Positions 1 through 7,890 of a stretch of 39,175 nucleotides of DNA are shown here, piece after piece. Origin of the DNA: Actinoplanes cyaneus. Its GTDB lineage: Bacteria > Actinomycetota > Actinomycetes > Mycobacteriales > Micromonosporaceae. A program made the position numbers and the translations under genes. Location: positions 1 through 39,175 of the forward strand of contig NZ_BOMH01000047.1 in the NCBI RefSeq assembly GCF_016862095.1, in the 5' to 3' direction. Positions within the stretch are counted from its first letter, which is position 1; every line of letters starts with the position of its first letter. Under the pieces are notes generated by a model. It was not told where the DNA came from and did no database searches. It was given only the letters and a program-made list of their open reading frames with translations.

Positions 1-514
1 CCTTCAACTGTTCCGCTTTCGCGGCCCGGCCTCCGGGGCACTCGTTCAACTTTACCCTCGCGATTCCGTTTCACCAAATCCGAAGATCTGAGTGAAACCG
101 CTTCTCGCTCGAGCCCCCGGAACCTTACACGACGAAGCGTCGCACTTGATCCTTGGGGGTTTGGCAGGACGACCGCTTCGGATCTCTCCGCTCGCCCGTT
201 TCCCTGCCGGCTCGGAGAACATTACCCGGCCGCCCTCGCAGCGCCAAATCGGCCCCTCGGATCTGACACCGGTGTTGTTACTGGGTCTGCTGCGGCGGTT
301 CTGGCGAGCCCGGGCGAACATGCTGCTCCGCGTTGCGTGACCCCTGGGATCGGTGGGGAAATTGTTCACGCTGTGATCACGCGTATTCGGAAAGTCAAAC
401 AATGACGCGCTCACGGCGTACCCAAGCGTGGGGAAGAAGGAGAGGCAACCGGCCGGCGGCGGACAGCGGAGGCCGCGCCGCATGGACCTGCCCGGCTCTC
501 GTCTCTTACTGCTC
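1..514. other. No supported gene (upstream of the RsbW-like gene)
   Basis: Open frames cross this stretch on both strands, but their translations are rich in Arg, Pro and Ser, lack a recognisable domain and have no ribosome binding site, so I treat them as chance. GC looks lower than in neighbouring coding DNA. It probably holds intergenic or upstream regulatory sequence. I see no tRNA, terminator or repeat that I can defend. Confidence 0.5.
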
Positions 515-892
515 TTACTGCGGCGCCGGGAAACTCGCCCAGGTGTGCTTCGCGCGCTCGGTCCGGTACCAGCCGCAGTCGGCCGCGAACGTGTCCACGA
601 GGAAGAGGCCCAGCCCGCCCTCTCCCATCGGCCGGGGGCGGAGGCCGAACTGCGGCTCGCCGACCAGATCTTGGTCGGACACGTCGACGATCAGCCGGCC
701 CGGCTCGGCGAGCAACCGGACGGTCGCCGGCGGCGTTCCGTGCCGCAGGACGTTGGTGGCGAACTCGGTGGCGACGACAGCGATCGGGTCGAAGAGATCG
801 GCGTCCACGATCTCCTCCCGCAGACCGGCGCGCAGGATCCGCAGGTCATGGACGTCATCGATCGTCCACTGCCGCATCAGCACCGGGGTCAT
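515..892 (-). CDS. RsbW-like ATP-binding protein (anti-sigma / HATPase_c_2)
   Basis: A 125-residue single-domain GHKL ATPase of the RsbW/SpoIIAB type. It carries an N-box (EFATNVLRHG, the Asn coordinating Mg-ATP), a G1-like DVSDQD segment and a glycine-rich GEGGLGLFLVD G2 box. Family members bind a SigB/SigF-type sigma factor or an anti-anti-sigma protein, and many actinobacterial paralogues have unknown partners. A SigF-type sigma gene lies head to head with it about 270 bases away, so that sigma factor is the obvious candidate partner, although the two are not co-transcribed as in classical rsbW-sigB operons. I chose the ATG at 892 because the domain starts right after it; an upstream in-frame start at 982 would add 30 residues of low-complexity sequence. 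Function is inferred from fold and context. Confidence 0.82.
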   Translation of the reverse strand: MTPVLMRQWTIDDVHDLRILRAGLREEIVDADLFDPIAVVATEFATNVLRHGTPPATVRLLAEPGRLIVDVSDQDLVGEPQFGLRPRPMGEGGLGLFLVDTFAADCGWYRTERAKHTWASFPAPQ

Positions 893-1065
893 GCGTCTAT
901 CTTGCCGAGCTGTCAAGGAAGCGCGAAGGCCCGGTCGATCCGGACGCATCGACGCAGACCATGCCACTCGGGCGAGTGTCACTCATACTTTCGGCTAGTC
1001 TTTTGTCAGACAAGCAGTTAGTGTGATGGCGACCGAACGGACAAGCATGTTCGGGCGGCGGTTCA

Positions 1066-1091
1066 GGTTTGGACCGTGCCGCCCGTGGGTA
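1066..1091 (+). promoter_or_regulatory. SigF/SigB-type promoter of the sigma gene
   Basis: GGTTT at 1066-1070 and GGGTA at 1087-1091 are separated by 16 bases. This matches the actinobacterial SigF/SigB consensus (GTTT, 14-17 bases, GGGTA). It sits about 70 bases upstream of the ATG of a SigF-family gene, which suggests the sigma factor transcribes its own gene. The match is read directly; the autoregulation is inferred. Confidence 0.7.
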
Positions 1092-1163
1092 GAGACGCCC
1101 GACCGACCGGGTCCAGTTACACAGTGGACCGGCTCTCCGGAAAGGTGCCAGGGAGGACCACGC

Positions 1164-1976
1164 ATGACCGTCATGGAGACTTCGACGACCGTTGCCCCGG
1201 CAACGGAGAAGAGTGCCGAAAGCCCTGTGGACAGCGCGGCAGAACTGCTGAACGCGATGGCTGCGATGCCTGCCGAGCACCCGTCCCGGGCGGCGCTGCG
1301 TGACCGGGCGATCGAGGCCTGGCTGCCGCTCGCCCGCCACCTCGCCAACCGTTACTCGGGCCGCGGCGAGCCGACCGACGACCTGATCCAGACGGCCACT
1401 GTGGGCCTGATCAAGGCGGTCGACAAGTTCGACCCCGAACGTGGTGTCGACTTCGCCGGCTACGCGATCCCGACCATCATCGGCGAGATCAAGCGGCACT
1501 TCCGCGACCGCACCTGGTCGGTGCGTGTCCCGCGCCGCCTGCAGGAGCTGCGGCTCGCGATCACCGAGGCCAACAGCACGCTGACCCACAGCCTGGGCCG
1601 CTCGCCGACAGTCCCGGACATCGCCGTTCACCTCGGCATCACCGAGGAAGAGGTGCTGGAGGGCCTGGAGGGCGCCCGCGCCTACAACGCGACGTCGCTG
1701 TCGACGCCGATCAGCGCGGACGGCTCGACCGAGCTCGGTGACACGCTCGGCGGTGAGGACTACGAGTTCGAGCTGGCCGAGACGCGCGTCGCCCTCGGGC
1801 CGGCGCTGGCCACGCTTGATGAGCGGGAGCAGCGGATCCTGACGCTGCGCTTCTACGGCAACCTGACCCAGTCGCAGATCGCCGACCAGATCGGCATCTC
1901 CCAGATGCACGTCTCCCGCCTCCTGACGAAGGCGCTGGCGAAGCTGCGCAACCAGCTCGCCGCCGAGACTCTCTGA
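1164..1976 (+). CDS. SigB/SigF-family RNA polymerase sigma factor
   Basis: A 270-residue group 3 sigma-70 factor with regions 2, 3 and 4. Region 2 includes DLIQTATVGLIKAVDKFDPERG and a 2.4-like stretch (GEIKRHFRDRTWSVRVPRRLQEL), region 3 the segment around TLTHSLGRSPTVPDIAVHL, and region 4 a helix-turn-helix (LTQSQIADQIGISQMHVSRLL). The RHFRD..WSVRVPRR signature is typical of the SigB/SigF general-stress subfamily. I start at the ATG at 1164, preceded by a strong GGGAGGA site at 1151-1157; a longer frame from 1023 has no ribosome binding site. A SigF-type promoter lies upstream and an RsbW-like gene is divergent, suggesting control by partner switching. It is followed by a clear hairpin terminator. 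The exact paralogue cannot be named from sequence alone. Confidence 0.95.
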   Translation: MTVMETSTTVAPATEKSAESPVDSAAELLNAMAAMPAEHPSRAALRDRAIEAWLPLARHLANRYSGRGEPTDDLIQTATVGLIKAVDKFDPERGVDFAGYAIPTIIGEIKRHFRDRTWSVRVPRRLQELRLAITEANSTLTHSLGRSPTVPDIAVHLGITEEEVLEGLEGARAYNATSLSTPISADGSTELGDTLGGEDYEFELAETRVALGPALATLDEREQRILTLRFYGNLTQSQIADQIGISQMHVSRLLTKALAKLRNQLAAETL

Positions 1977-1991
1977 TCCATTCTCCGCGAA

Positions 1992-2020
1992 GGGTCCCGG
2001 TCCGTGATGGGCCGGGACCT
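1992..2020 (+). terminator. Hairpin terminator after the sigma gene
   Basis: GGTCCCGG (1993-2000) pairs perfectly with CCGGGACC (2012-2019), with a G-T pair at the base and an 11-base loop, followed by TTCC. It begins 16 bases after the stop codon, as expected for a Rho-independent terminator in a GC-rich genome with a short U tract. Confidence 0.75.
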
Positions 2021-2088
2021 TTCCGTGTTCGCGGCAAAGGTCTGACCGGGTCTGCCGCACAGGTCCATGAGGCCGTCGTCACCTACGG

Positions 2089-2105
2089 CGGCTACCGTGT
2101 AGCCG
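2089..2105 (+). promoter_or_regulatory. Hairpin and -10-like element directly before the dedA-type ATG
   Basis: CGGCTAC (2089-2095), loop CGT, GTAGCCG (2099-2105): a perfect 7-bp inverted repeat ending at the base before the ATG at 2106. TACCGT (2093-2098) fits the actinobacterial -10 pattern TANNNT, seven bases before the ATG, which predicts a leaderless transcript. There is no Shine-Dalgarno sequence. Whether the inverted repeat binds a protein is unknown. Confidence 0.5.
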
Positions 2106-2774
2106 ATGCCACCTTCAGCCGAGCTCCCCGGGTTCCTCCACAGCGTCGCCCCGATCCTGGACCGCTGGGGATATCTGGCCCTGGCCGCGGTGATGATCGT
2201 GGAGAGTTTCGGCGTGCCGGCCCCCGGACAGACGATCATGGTGGCCGCCTCGATCTACTCCAGCACCGGCCGGATGAACATCTACGTGGTCGCGCTGGTC
2301 AGCTTCATCACCGCGGTGGTCGGCGACAACATCGGGTACTGGATCGGTCTGCGCGGCGGCCGGAAGGCGGTGCACCGGTGGGGGAAGTACATCTTCATCA
2401 CCCCGGAACGCCTGGAGAAGGCCGAGCGGTTCTTCGCCCGCCGCGGTAACCGGATCATCGTGGTGGCCCGCTTCATCGACGGGTTGCGGCAGCTCAACGG
2501 CGTGATCGCGGGCATCACCAAGATGCCGTGGAAGACGTTCACGATCTACAACGCGATCGGGGCGGCGCTCTGGGTCGGCTGGTGGACGACCGTGTCGTAC
2601 CTGCTCGGCTCGAACCTCGTGACGATCATCGAGCACGCCCACCGGTACAAGTGGCTGGCGATCGGGGCCGTCGTCGTGGCGGTCGGCATCTACGTGACGC
2701 TGCACGTCCGGCACATCCGCCGGCGCCGGGCACGCGCCGGGGCCGCCGCGCCCACCGAGGAAAACCCCGTCTGA
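2106..2774 (+). CDS. DedA family membrane protein
   Basis: A 222-residue polytopic protein of the DedA/SNARE-associated (VTT) family. Family features visible here are the N-terminal VESFGVPAPGQT segment, the loop GDNIGYWIGLRGGRKAVHRWGKY, and the reentrant-loop motif around FFARRGNRIIVVARFIDGLRQLNGVIAG, with the FIDGLR arginine that is conserved and functionally needed in DedA proteins. About four to five hydrophobic segments follow the family pattern, and the C-terminus is Arg-rich and cytoplasmic-looking. DedA members are linked to lipid-carrier (undecaprenyl phosphate) and phospholipid flipping and to membrane homeostasis. The gene is monocistronic between two terminators and seems to be leaderless. 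Confidence 0.93.
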   Translation: MPPSAELPGFLHSVAPILDRWGYLALAAVMIVESFGVPAPGQTIMVAASIYSSTGRMNIYVVALVSFITAVVGDNIGYWIGLRGGRKAVHRWGKYIFITPERLEKAERFFARRGNRIIVVARFIDGLRQLNGVIAGITKMPWKTFTIYNAIGAALWVGWWTTVSYLLGSNLVTIIEHAHRYKWLAIGAVVVAVGIYVTLHVRHIRRRRARAGAAAPTEENPV

Positions 2775-2872
2775 CTCCAGGTCCGCTCTCCGGGTCCGGC
2801 TTCGATCAATTCCTTTCCGGTACGACGTGACGGCGCGACCGCGTGGGCACGGGAGCGACCTCGCTGGAAGCA

Positions 2873-2912
2873 CAGAGATGGTCCCTGCCGCCCACAGCAG
2901 GGACCATCTCTG
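2873..2912. terminator. Strong 16-bp hairpin terminator
   Basis: Positions 2873-2888 (CAGAGATGGTCCCTGC) pair without mismatch with 2897-2912, with an 8-base loop. It lies about 100 bases after the dedA-type stop and before the dehydrogenase gene. There is no long U tract, but stem length makes it a convincing terminator. Confidence 0.8.
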
Positions 2913-3064
2913 CTCTACCCCCGAGTGATGCCCGGCCCGCATCGTTCAGCCGATGCGGGGCACGTCAGGAGCCGCTGCTCGCCGCGGCGGAAGGCTGCCC
3001 GGCCTGACCGTCCGGAAGCGGGTGCTGTGCGACCGGTATGCCGCGCCTATCAGATACTTGGCGC

Positions 3065-3895
3065 ATGCGACGGTTCACGTTCGCGGGGCGGACCTGCGTG
3101 CTCACCGGGGCGGCCGGCGGGATCGGCGCGGCCCTGACGCTGGAGCTGGCCCGGCGGCGGGCGGCGCTGGTACTCGTCGACCGGGACGCCGAGGGGCTGG
3201 AACGGGTCGCGGGGCTGGCTCGTGAGCTGGGCGGGGCGGACGTCTCGACGTACGTGATCGATCTCGCCGACGGCAAGGACCGCGGTGATCTCGCGGCCGA
3301 GGTCTCGTCCCGGCTGGGCGGCGCGGATCTTCTGGTCAACAACGCGGGCGTGACGCTCTCCGGGACGTTCGAGCAGAACCGGTTGGAGGACGTCGACTGG
3401 CTGTTGGAGATCAACCTGCACGCGGTGATCCGGATGACGAAGGCGTTCCTGCCGCAGTTGCTCGCCCGGCCCGGCTCGCACCTGGTGAACGTCTCCAGCC
3501 TCTTCGGGCTGATCGCCCCGCCCGGCCAGGTGGCGTACTCGACCAGCAAGTACGCCGTGCGCGGGTTCACCGAGGCGCTGCGGCACGAGCTGGAGCCGCG
3601 CGGGGTCGGGGTGACGGTGGTGCATCCGGGCGGGGTGCGCACCGGGATCGCGCTGAACGCCCGGCTCAGCGGGCCGGACGCGGACGGCGTGCAGGCCGCG
3701 GAGAACCGGAAGTTCCACGAGACCGCGTTGACGCTGCCGCCCGAGGAGGCGGCCCGGCAGATCGTGGCGGCCGTGCAGTCGCGCCGCCCGCGTCTGGTGA
3801 TCACCAAGGAGGCGCGGGCCGCTGACCTGCTGGCCCGGGTGTTACCCGCCCGCTACTGGACGATCAGCCAGCGCGTCGCCCGCCGCTTCCAGTGA
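3065..3895 (+). CDS. SDR family NAD(P)-dependent oxidoreductase
   Basis: A 276-residue classical short-chain dehydrogenase. The cofactor motif TGAAGGIG is at residues 14-21, NNAG at 92-95, the catalytic Ser in VNVSS at about 145, and YSTSK with Tyr158 and Lys162. An Asp ends the second strand (LVLVDRD), which usually favours NAD(H) over NADP(H). Substrate is not predictable; the sequence resembles generic actinobacterial SDRs. I use the ATG at 3065, preceded six bases upstream by GATACT, a leaderless arrangement; an in-frame ATG at 3038 is the alternative. The last 54 bases overlap the 3' end of the convergent phosphatase-like gene, so both strands code there. Confidence 0.92.
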   Translation: MRRFTFAGRTCVLTGAAGGIGAALTLELARRRAALVLVDRDAEGLERVAGLARELGGADVSTYVIDLADGKDRGDLAAEVSSRLGGADLLVNNAGVTLSGTFEQNRLEDVDWLLEINLHAVIRMTKAFLPQLLARPGSHLVNVSSLFGLIAPPGQVAYSTSKYAVRGFTEALRHELEPRGVGVTVVHPGGVRTGIALNARLSGPDADGVQAAENRKFHETALTLPPEEAARQIVAAVQSRRPRLVITKEARAADLLARVLPARYWTISQRVARRFQ

Positions 3896-5890
3896 CGAGG
3901 CGTAGACGGGCTCACCGGCGGTGACCGCTGGCGGCGCCTGTTCCGAGCGCAGGCCCAGCATGGTCAGCCACGCGATCAGCTGGCGATGCACCGCGTCGGG
4001 GCCGTGCAGCTCGCCGGTGACCGGCCACGCGGCCGGATGCACGAGCATCGCGTCGGTCTGCCAGCCGCCGAGCCCGCCGTGCGAGCCGACCAGCTCCTCG
4101 AACGCGGCGACCTCGTGGGTCTGCGGGTCGACAGCGCTGATCACGACGAGGTCGCCGAGGTGGGCCGACTCCTGGTGCCGCAGCAGGTCCTCGCGGGCCT
4201 GGACGCCGTACGGCAGAAGGGGGTCCTGCCCTGAGATGACGCCGTCGCGAAGACGATGGGAGCCGCCGGGACCGAAAACGATCGGCCCTTCGGCGGAGCC
4301 GGCGACGACCAGGCCGACACCGGGATGGGCGGCCAGGCCGGCGATCAGGCGGGGGTACGTCTCCTCGATCTCCTCGCGCAGCACCCGGTGCGGGAAGCGG
4401 GTCAGGTAGACCAGCGACAGGTTGCCGGACGATAGCACCAGCAGCGGAGCCCCCTCCGGAAGCGGATCGGCCTCGTGTCTGCCCTGTTCCTCGGCCGGCT
4501 CCTGAGGGCACGCGGCGGCATCGGCGGTGAGGCGCTCGACCACCTGGTCCAGGGTCTCGCCGTAGCGCTGGCGAAACGTGGCTCCCTGGCTCTGCCCGTG
4601 GTCGGAGAGCACCACCAGGTGGTACCGGCGGGCCGCCTCGGGTGAGAGGCGTTCCAGCACGCCGAGCATCCGGTCCAGGCTCTCCAACTGGCGCATCGAC
4701 TCGGGGCGGGCCGGGCCGGCGTGGTGCGCGACCTCGTCGTAGTCGACCAGGTCGCAGTAGACGACCGGGACGCCGCGGGCCATCTGCTCGGCGATCAGCG
4801 AGACGTTGACGTCGCGCAGCAGCATGGCGGCCGGGCGCAGCGCCAGGTACGCCCCGGAGCGGCTGACCCGTGGCTGCACGTTGCGCCGGCGCTGGAGACG
4901 GGCCTGGTGCAGCTCGGTGATCACCTCGGCGCCGCCGAGGACCAGGGCGCGGGTGAACCCGTACGGCGAGGCCATGAACGCCGCCCAGCCGCGCGCCGAC
5001 CGGCCGGGCAGGGCCGCGTGGCTGACCGTCAGCAGGTTGGTCACGGCGTCGCCGCCGAACGCGTTGCCGATGCTCACGCCGCCGTCACGGAGCAGCCCGT
5101 GACCGTCGCTGAGCCGGCGCTCGATCACCGCGGCGTCGCGCGGCCGGTTGGAGACCATCACCTTGCCGGTCTCCTTCTCGAACCAGCGGAAGGCCGGGAT
5201 CTGCCGGGACGCGCCGTGCAGGATGCCGGCCTGCGACGCGGGCGTGGTCGACGGCAGACCGGTGTGCCACTGCCGCAGGCTGTGGCTGCCGGAGCGCAGC
5301 CATTGCCCGAGGACCGGCAGGTTGCCGGCCCGGATCGCCCAGCGCAGAACCGGCTCGGCGACCCCGTCGAGCTGGATCACCAGCAGCCCGGGCTCGGTGC
5401 CGGGGCGCGAGCGGCGCAGCGTGAGGAACGGCCCGCCGTCGCGTCGCGCGGCCCGCCGCCGGACGCCGCGCATCAGCCGCCGCGCCTCGCGCACGAACGT
5501 GTCGTCGCTGCCCGCGTCGGCCGCCCAGTCCAGCAGTGCGGCGAAGATCACGGCGAGGACCGCGGCAACGACGAGCGTGGGCAGGCCCCGGATCCGGTTC
5601 GCCGGGTCCAGCCGCAGGGCAATGACCATGACCGCGACCTGCGTGATCACGCCGAAGAGCATGGCGCCCCAGCCGCCGAGCGCGGTGATGCCGAGCAGCA
5701 GCAGCGGGCGCAGCACCGCACCGGTGACCGCGACCAGCACGACCAGGTTCAGCGTGTCCAGGATGTCTGTGCTGGCGACGCCGGGCATCAGCCACAACGT
5801 CACGGTGACCACCACGAACGTGGTGATCGCGCTGCGCAGCACGGCCCGCAACCTGCCCAGGACACGCCGCCAGGCGAAGAGCGCACGCAT
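3842..5890 (-). CDS. Holin-like membrane domain fused to alkaline-phosphatase-superfamily hydrolase
   Basis: A 682-residue two-part protein. Residues 1-125 have four hydrophobic segments resembling the phage-holin-4 family. A hydrolase of the type I phosphodiesterase/nucleotide pyrophosphatase fold begins at about 168. Metal and nucleophile sites are visible: Asp175 in VIQLDG, the Thr pair in GLPSTTPA (215/216), DYDEVAHH with Asp385 and His389, and SDHG with Asp430-His431; a late GSHGG probably supplies the third His. It is most likely a membrane-anchored phosphodiester or phosphate-ester hydrolase; substrate is unknown. The start is uncertain: ATG at 5890 begins the conserved region, while ATG at 5941 would add 17 residues. 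Neither has a good ribosome binding site. The 3' end overlaps the SDR gene by 54 bases tail to tail. Confidence 0.88.
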   Translation of the reverse strand: MRALFAWRRVLGRLRAVLRSAITTFVVVTVTLWLMPGVASTDILDTLNLVVLVAVTGAVLRPLLLLGITALGGWGAMLFGVITQVAVMVIALRLDPANRIRGLPTLVVAAVLAVIFAALLDWAADAGSDDTFVREARRLMRGVRRRAARRDGGPFLTLRRSRPGTEPGLLVIQLDGVAEPVLRWAIRAGNLPVLGQWLRSGSHSLRQWHTGLPSTTPASQAGILHGASRQIPAFRWFEKETGKVMVSNRPRDAAVIERRLSDGHGLLRDGGVSIGNAFGGDAVTNLLTVSHAALPGRSARGWAAFMASPYGFTRALVLGGAEVITELHQARLQRRRNVQPRVSRSGAYLALRPAAMLLRDVNVSLIAEQMARGVPVVYCDLVDYDEVAHHAGPARPESMRQLESLDRMLGVLERLSPEAARRYHLVVLSDHGQSQGATFRQRYGETLDQVVERLTADAAACPQEPAEEQGRHEADPLPEGAPLLVLSSGNLSLVYLTRFPHRVLREEIEETYPRLIAGLAAHPGVGLVVAGSAEGPIVFGPGGSHRLRDGVISGQDPLLPYGVQAREDLLRHQESAHLGDLVVISAVDPQTHEVAAFEELVGSHGGLGGWQTDAMLVHPAAWPVTGELHGPDAVHRQLIAWLTMLGLRSEQAPPAVTAGEPVYASSLEAAGDALADRPVAGG

Positions 5891-6004
5891 CTCAGGGCTT
5901 AGGGCCACGGCTCGACAATGGCACAGCCGGTCGCGCGACATGCAGCCGCACCCGAACGGGGGAATGGGGAGCGATCAGCGGTTTCACCGGCTAGTTTCGT
6001 GCCG

Positions 6005-7198
6005 GTGCGTGTCCGTACGGCGGCTTTCGCCCTGCTCGTCCTGATCCTGTCCGCCTGTCAGTCGACCTCGCGGCCCTCCCAGCCGGAGCCGGCCCCCGCC
6101 CACGAGCGGGTGCTGGCCGGCTACTTCACCGAGTGGGGCTCCTACGGCCGCGCCTACCGGGTGAAGAACCTGGCCGCCAGCGGCTCCGCGGACAGACTGA
6201 CCCATCTGATGTACGCCTTCGGCAAGGTCGACGGGGGTCGCTGCGGGGTCGGGGACGCGTGGGCGGCGTACCAGAAGCCGGTGGCCGCCGCGGAGAGCAT
6301 CGACGGGGTCGCCGACACCACGGCCACGCCCCTGCGCGGGAACTTCGGGCAGCTCTGGAAGCTCAAGGGCTCGCACCCGAAGCTGAAGATCCTCTGGTCG
6401 TTCGGTGGCTGGAACGGCTCGGCCGGGTTCACCGCCGCCGCCAAGGACCCGGCGGCGTTCGCCAGGTCCTGTCACGACCTGCTGAAGGATCCGCGCTGGG
6501 CGGGGCTGTTCGACGGGATCGACGTGGACTGGGAGTACCCGAACGCCTGCGGCCTGCAGTGCGACCGCAGCGGCCGGGAGTCGCTGGCCAAGGTGGTCGC
6601 GGCGCTGCGGACCGCGTTCGGGAAGGATGCGCTGGTCACCGCTGTGGTGCCGGGCGACGTGAAGAAGCTCGGGGCGGTGGACCTGTCCGCGGCGGCTGCT
6701 CAGGTGAACTGGCTCGGGGCGATGACCTACGACTACTTCGGGGCCGGGAACACCGACGCGAAGACGGCGCCGCATTCACCGCTGACCGCGTACCCGGGGA
6801 TCCCGCGGCCGGGGGCGACCACCGAGGCGACCGTCAGTCAGCTGCTGAAACAGGGCGTGCCGTCGGTGAAGCTGCTGTTCGGGGTCGGGTTCTACGGGCG
6901 CGGGTGGACCGGCGTGCGCGGCGCGGCGCCGGGAGCCACGGCAACCGGTCCGGCGCCCGGGAAGTACGAGAAGGGGCTGGAGGACTACAAGGTGCTCGCC
7001 GGGCGCTGCCCACCGACCGGGACGATCGGCGGGACGGCGTACGCGCAGTGCGGGACGCAGTGGTGGTCCTACGACACTCCGCAGACGATCCGGGGGAAGG
7101 TCCTGTACGCGCGGAGCGCCTCGCTGGGCGGTGTCTTCGCCTGGGAGTTGTCCGGTGACACCCCGGACGGCAAGCTGCTCACCGCCTTGGCCAGTTGA
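6005..7198 (+). CDS. Glycosyl hydrolase family 18 (chitinase-like) lipoprotein
   Basis: A 397-residue exported protein starting at a GTG. The hydrophobic leader ends in lipobox LSAC (Cys18), so it should be lipid-anchored outside the membrane. The GH18 barrel begins at VLAGYFTEWG; the second strand gives LKILWSFGGWNGS and the catalytic motif is DGIDVDWE (Asp170, Asp173, Asp175, Glu177), complete for substrate-assisted hydrolysis. MTYDYFG and WWSYD match later GH18 signatures. It probably cleaves chitin or other beta-1,4-GlcNAc polymers. No separate carbohydrate-binding module is present. An in-frame ATG at 5918 exists but would place 29 polar residues before the signal sequence, so I reject it. 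The convergent neighbour encodes a LamG-type lectin-like protein. Confidence 0.93.
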   Translation: MRVRTAAFALLVLILSACQSTSRPSQPEPAPAHERVLAGYFTEWGSYGRAYRVKNLAASGSADRLTHLMYAFGKVDGGRCGVGDAWAAYQKPVAAAESIDGVADTTATPLRGNFGQLWKLKGSHPKLKILWSFGGWNGSAGFTAAAKDPAAFARSCHDLLKDPRWAGLFDGIDVDWEYPNACGLQCDRSGRESLAKVVAALRTAFGKDALVTAVVPGDVKKLGAVDLSAAAAQVNWLGAMTYDYFGAGNTDAKTAPHSPLTAYPGIPRPGATTEATVSQLLKQGVPSVKLLFGVGFYGRGWTGVRGAAPGATATGPAPGKYEKGLEDYKVLAGRCPPTGTIGGTAYAQCGTQWWSYDTPQTIRGKVLYARSASLGGVFAWELSGDTPDGKLLTALAS

Positions 7199-7235
7199 GC
7201 CCTCACGGGTCGGCTGCCCGGAGCCCCGGCGAGGG

Positions 7236-7883
7236 TCAGCCGATGTGGACCCAGACGTTGTCCAGAGCGCCGTTGAACTGGTCGTTGTCGAAGTAGGCAC
7301 CCTTGCCGCCGATGCTCAGCGGCCGGTTGTTCGCCACCGACAGGTCCGCGGGGATCCGGGTCCGCCCGCGCAGCACCCCGTCCACGTAGATGTCGAAGCG
7401 GGAGCCGGACCGCTCGCAGCGGACGACGTGCCAGCGGCCGTCGGCGGCGGTCACCGAGCTGCGGACCATCCGGATGCCCGGCCGGCGCTCGTCGACCAGC
7501 ACGCAACTGGGCTGGCCGGCGGCCCCGTCGATCTGCAGTTTGTACTGGCTGCTCGTCTTGGAGTAGCCCTTCTGCACGACGTTCTGGCCCTTGCTGGTCT
7601 GGTCCGGGGCGAGCAGCACGTCGGCGCCGTACGCCAGATCGCGCTTGCCCGGGTTGAGATCCGCGCTGCGAGGACTCTGCAGTGCCACGTGCGGGCAGAT
7701 GATCCGCTCGCAGCGGGGCGGGAAGGCGATCGCGGCGCCGGTGCCGTGCGCCACCGGGCGGATCCGGCCGCCATGACCGGAGACGACCCGCAGGGTGTGG
7801 CCGAATCCGGAGTCGTCCCGGGTGGCGGACGGGGGGTTGAAGTCGTACCGGGCGATGAAGGCCGGAACGGGCGGCGGCAGCAC
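7236..7883 (-). CDS. LamG/concanavalin A-like lectin domain protein
   Basis: A 215-residue protein made essentially of one LamG-like jelly roll: ARYDFN at the start, SQYKLQI and GRWHVVRCERSGSRFDIYVDG.LRGR in the middle, and ANNRPLSIGGKG....DQFNGALDNVWVH at the end, the usual Laminin_G_3 signature. Four cysteines (PRCERIIC, PSCV, VRCERS) could form disulfides. There is no evident signal peptide, so export is unclear or uses a non-classical route. It starts seven bases after the stop of the upstream unknown gene, so the two are probably co-transcribed. Such domains usually bind glycans or act as adhesive modules; being next to a GH18 gene is suggestive only. Confidence 0.82.
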   Translation of the reverse strand: MLPPPVPAFIARYDFNPPSATRDDSGFGHTLRVVSGHGGRIRPVAHGTGAAIAFPPRCERIICPHVALQSPRSADLNPGKRDLAYGADVLLAPDQTSKGQNVVQKGYSKTSSQYKLQIDGAAGQPSCVLVDERRPGIRMVRSSVTAADGRWHVVRCERSGSRFDIYVDGVLRGRTRIPADLSVANNRPLSIGGKGAYFDNDQFNGALDNVWVHIG

Positions 7884-7890
7884 GGCAGGC

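Noticed and set aside
52..483. Minus-strand 143-codon and plus-strand 82-codon open frames near the left edge
   Set aside because: No ribosome binding site, no domain, and amino acid makeup typical of chance frames in GC-rich DNA.
1034..1055. LexA-type (CGAAC-N4-GTTCG) site upstream of the sigma gene
   Set aside because: CGAAC and GTTCG are present but the gap is about ten bases, not four.
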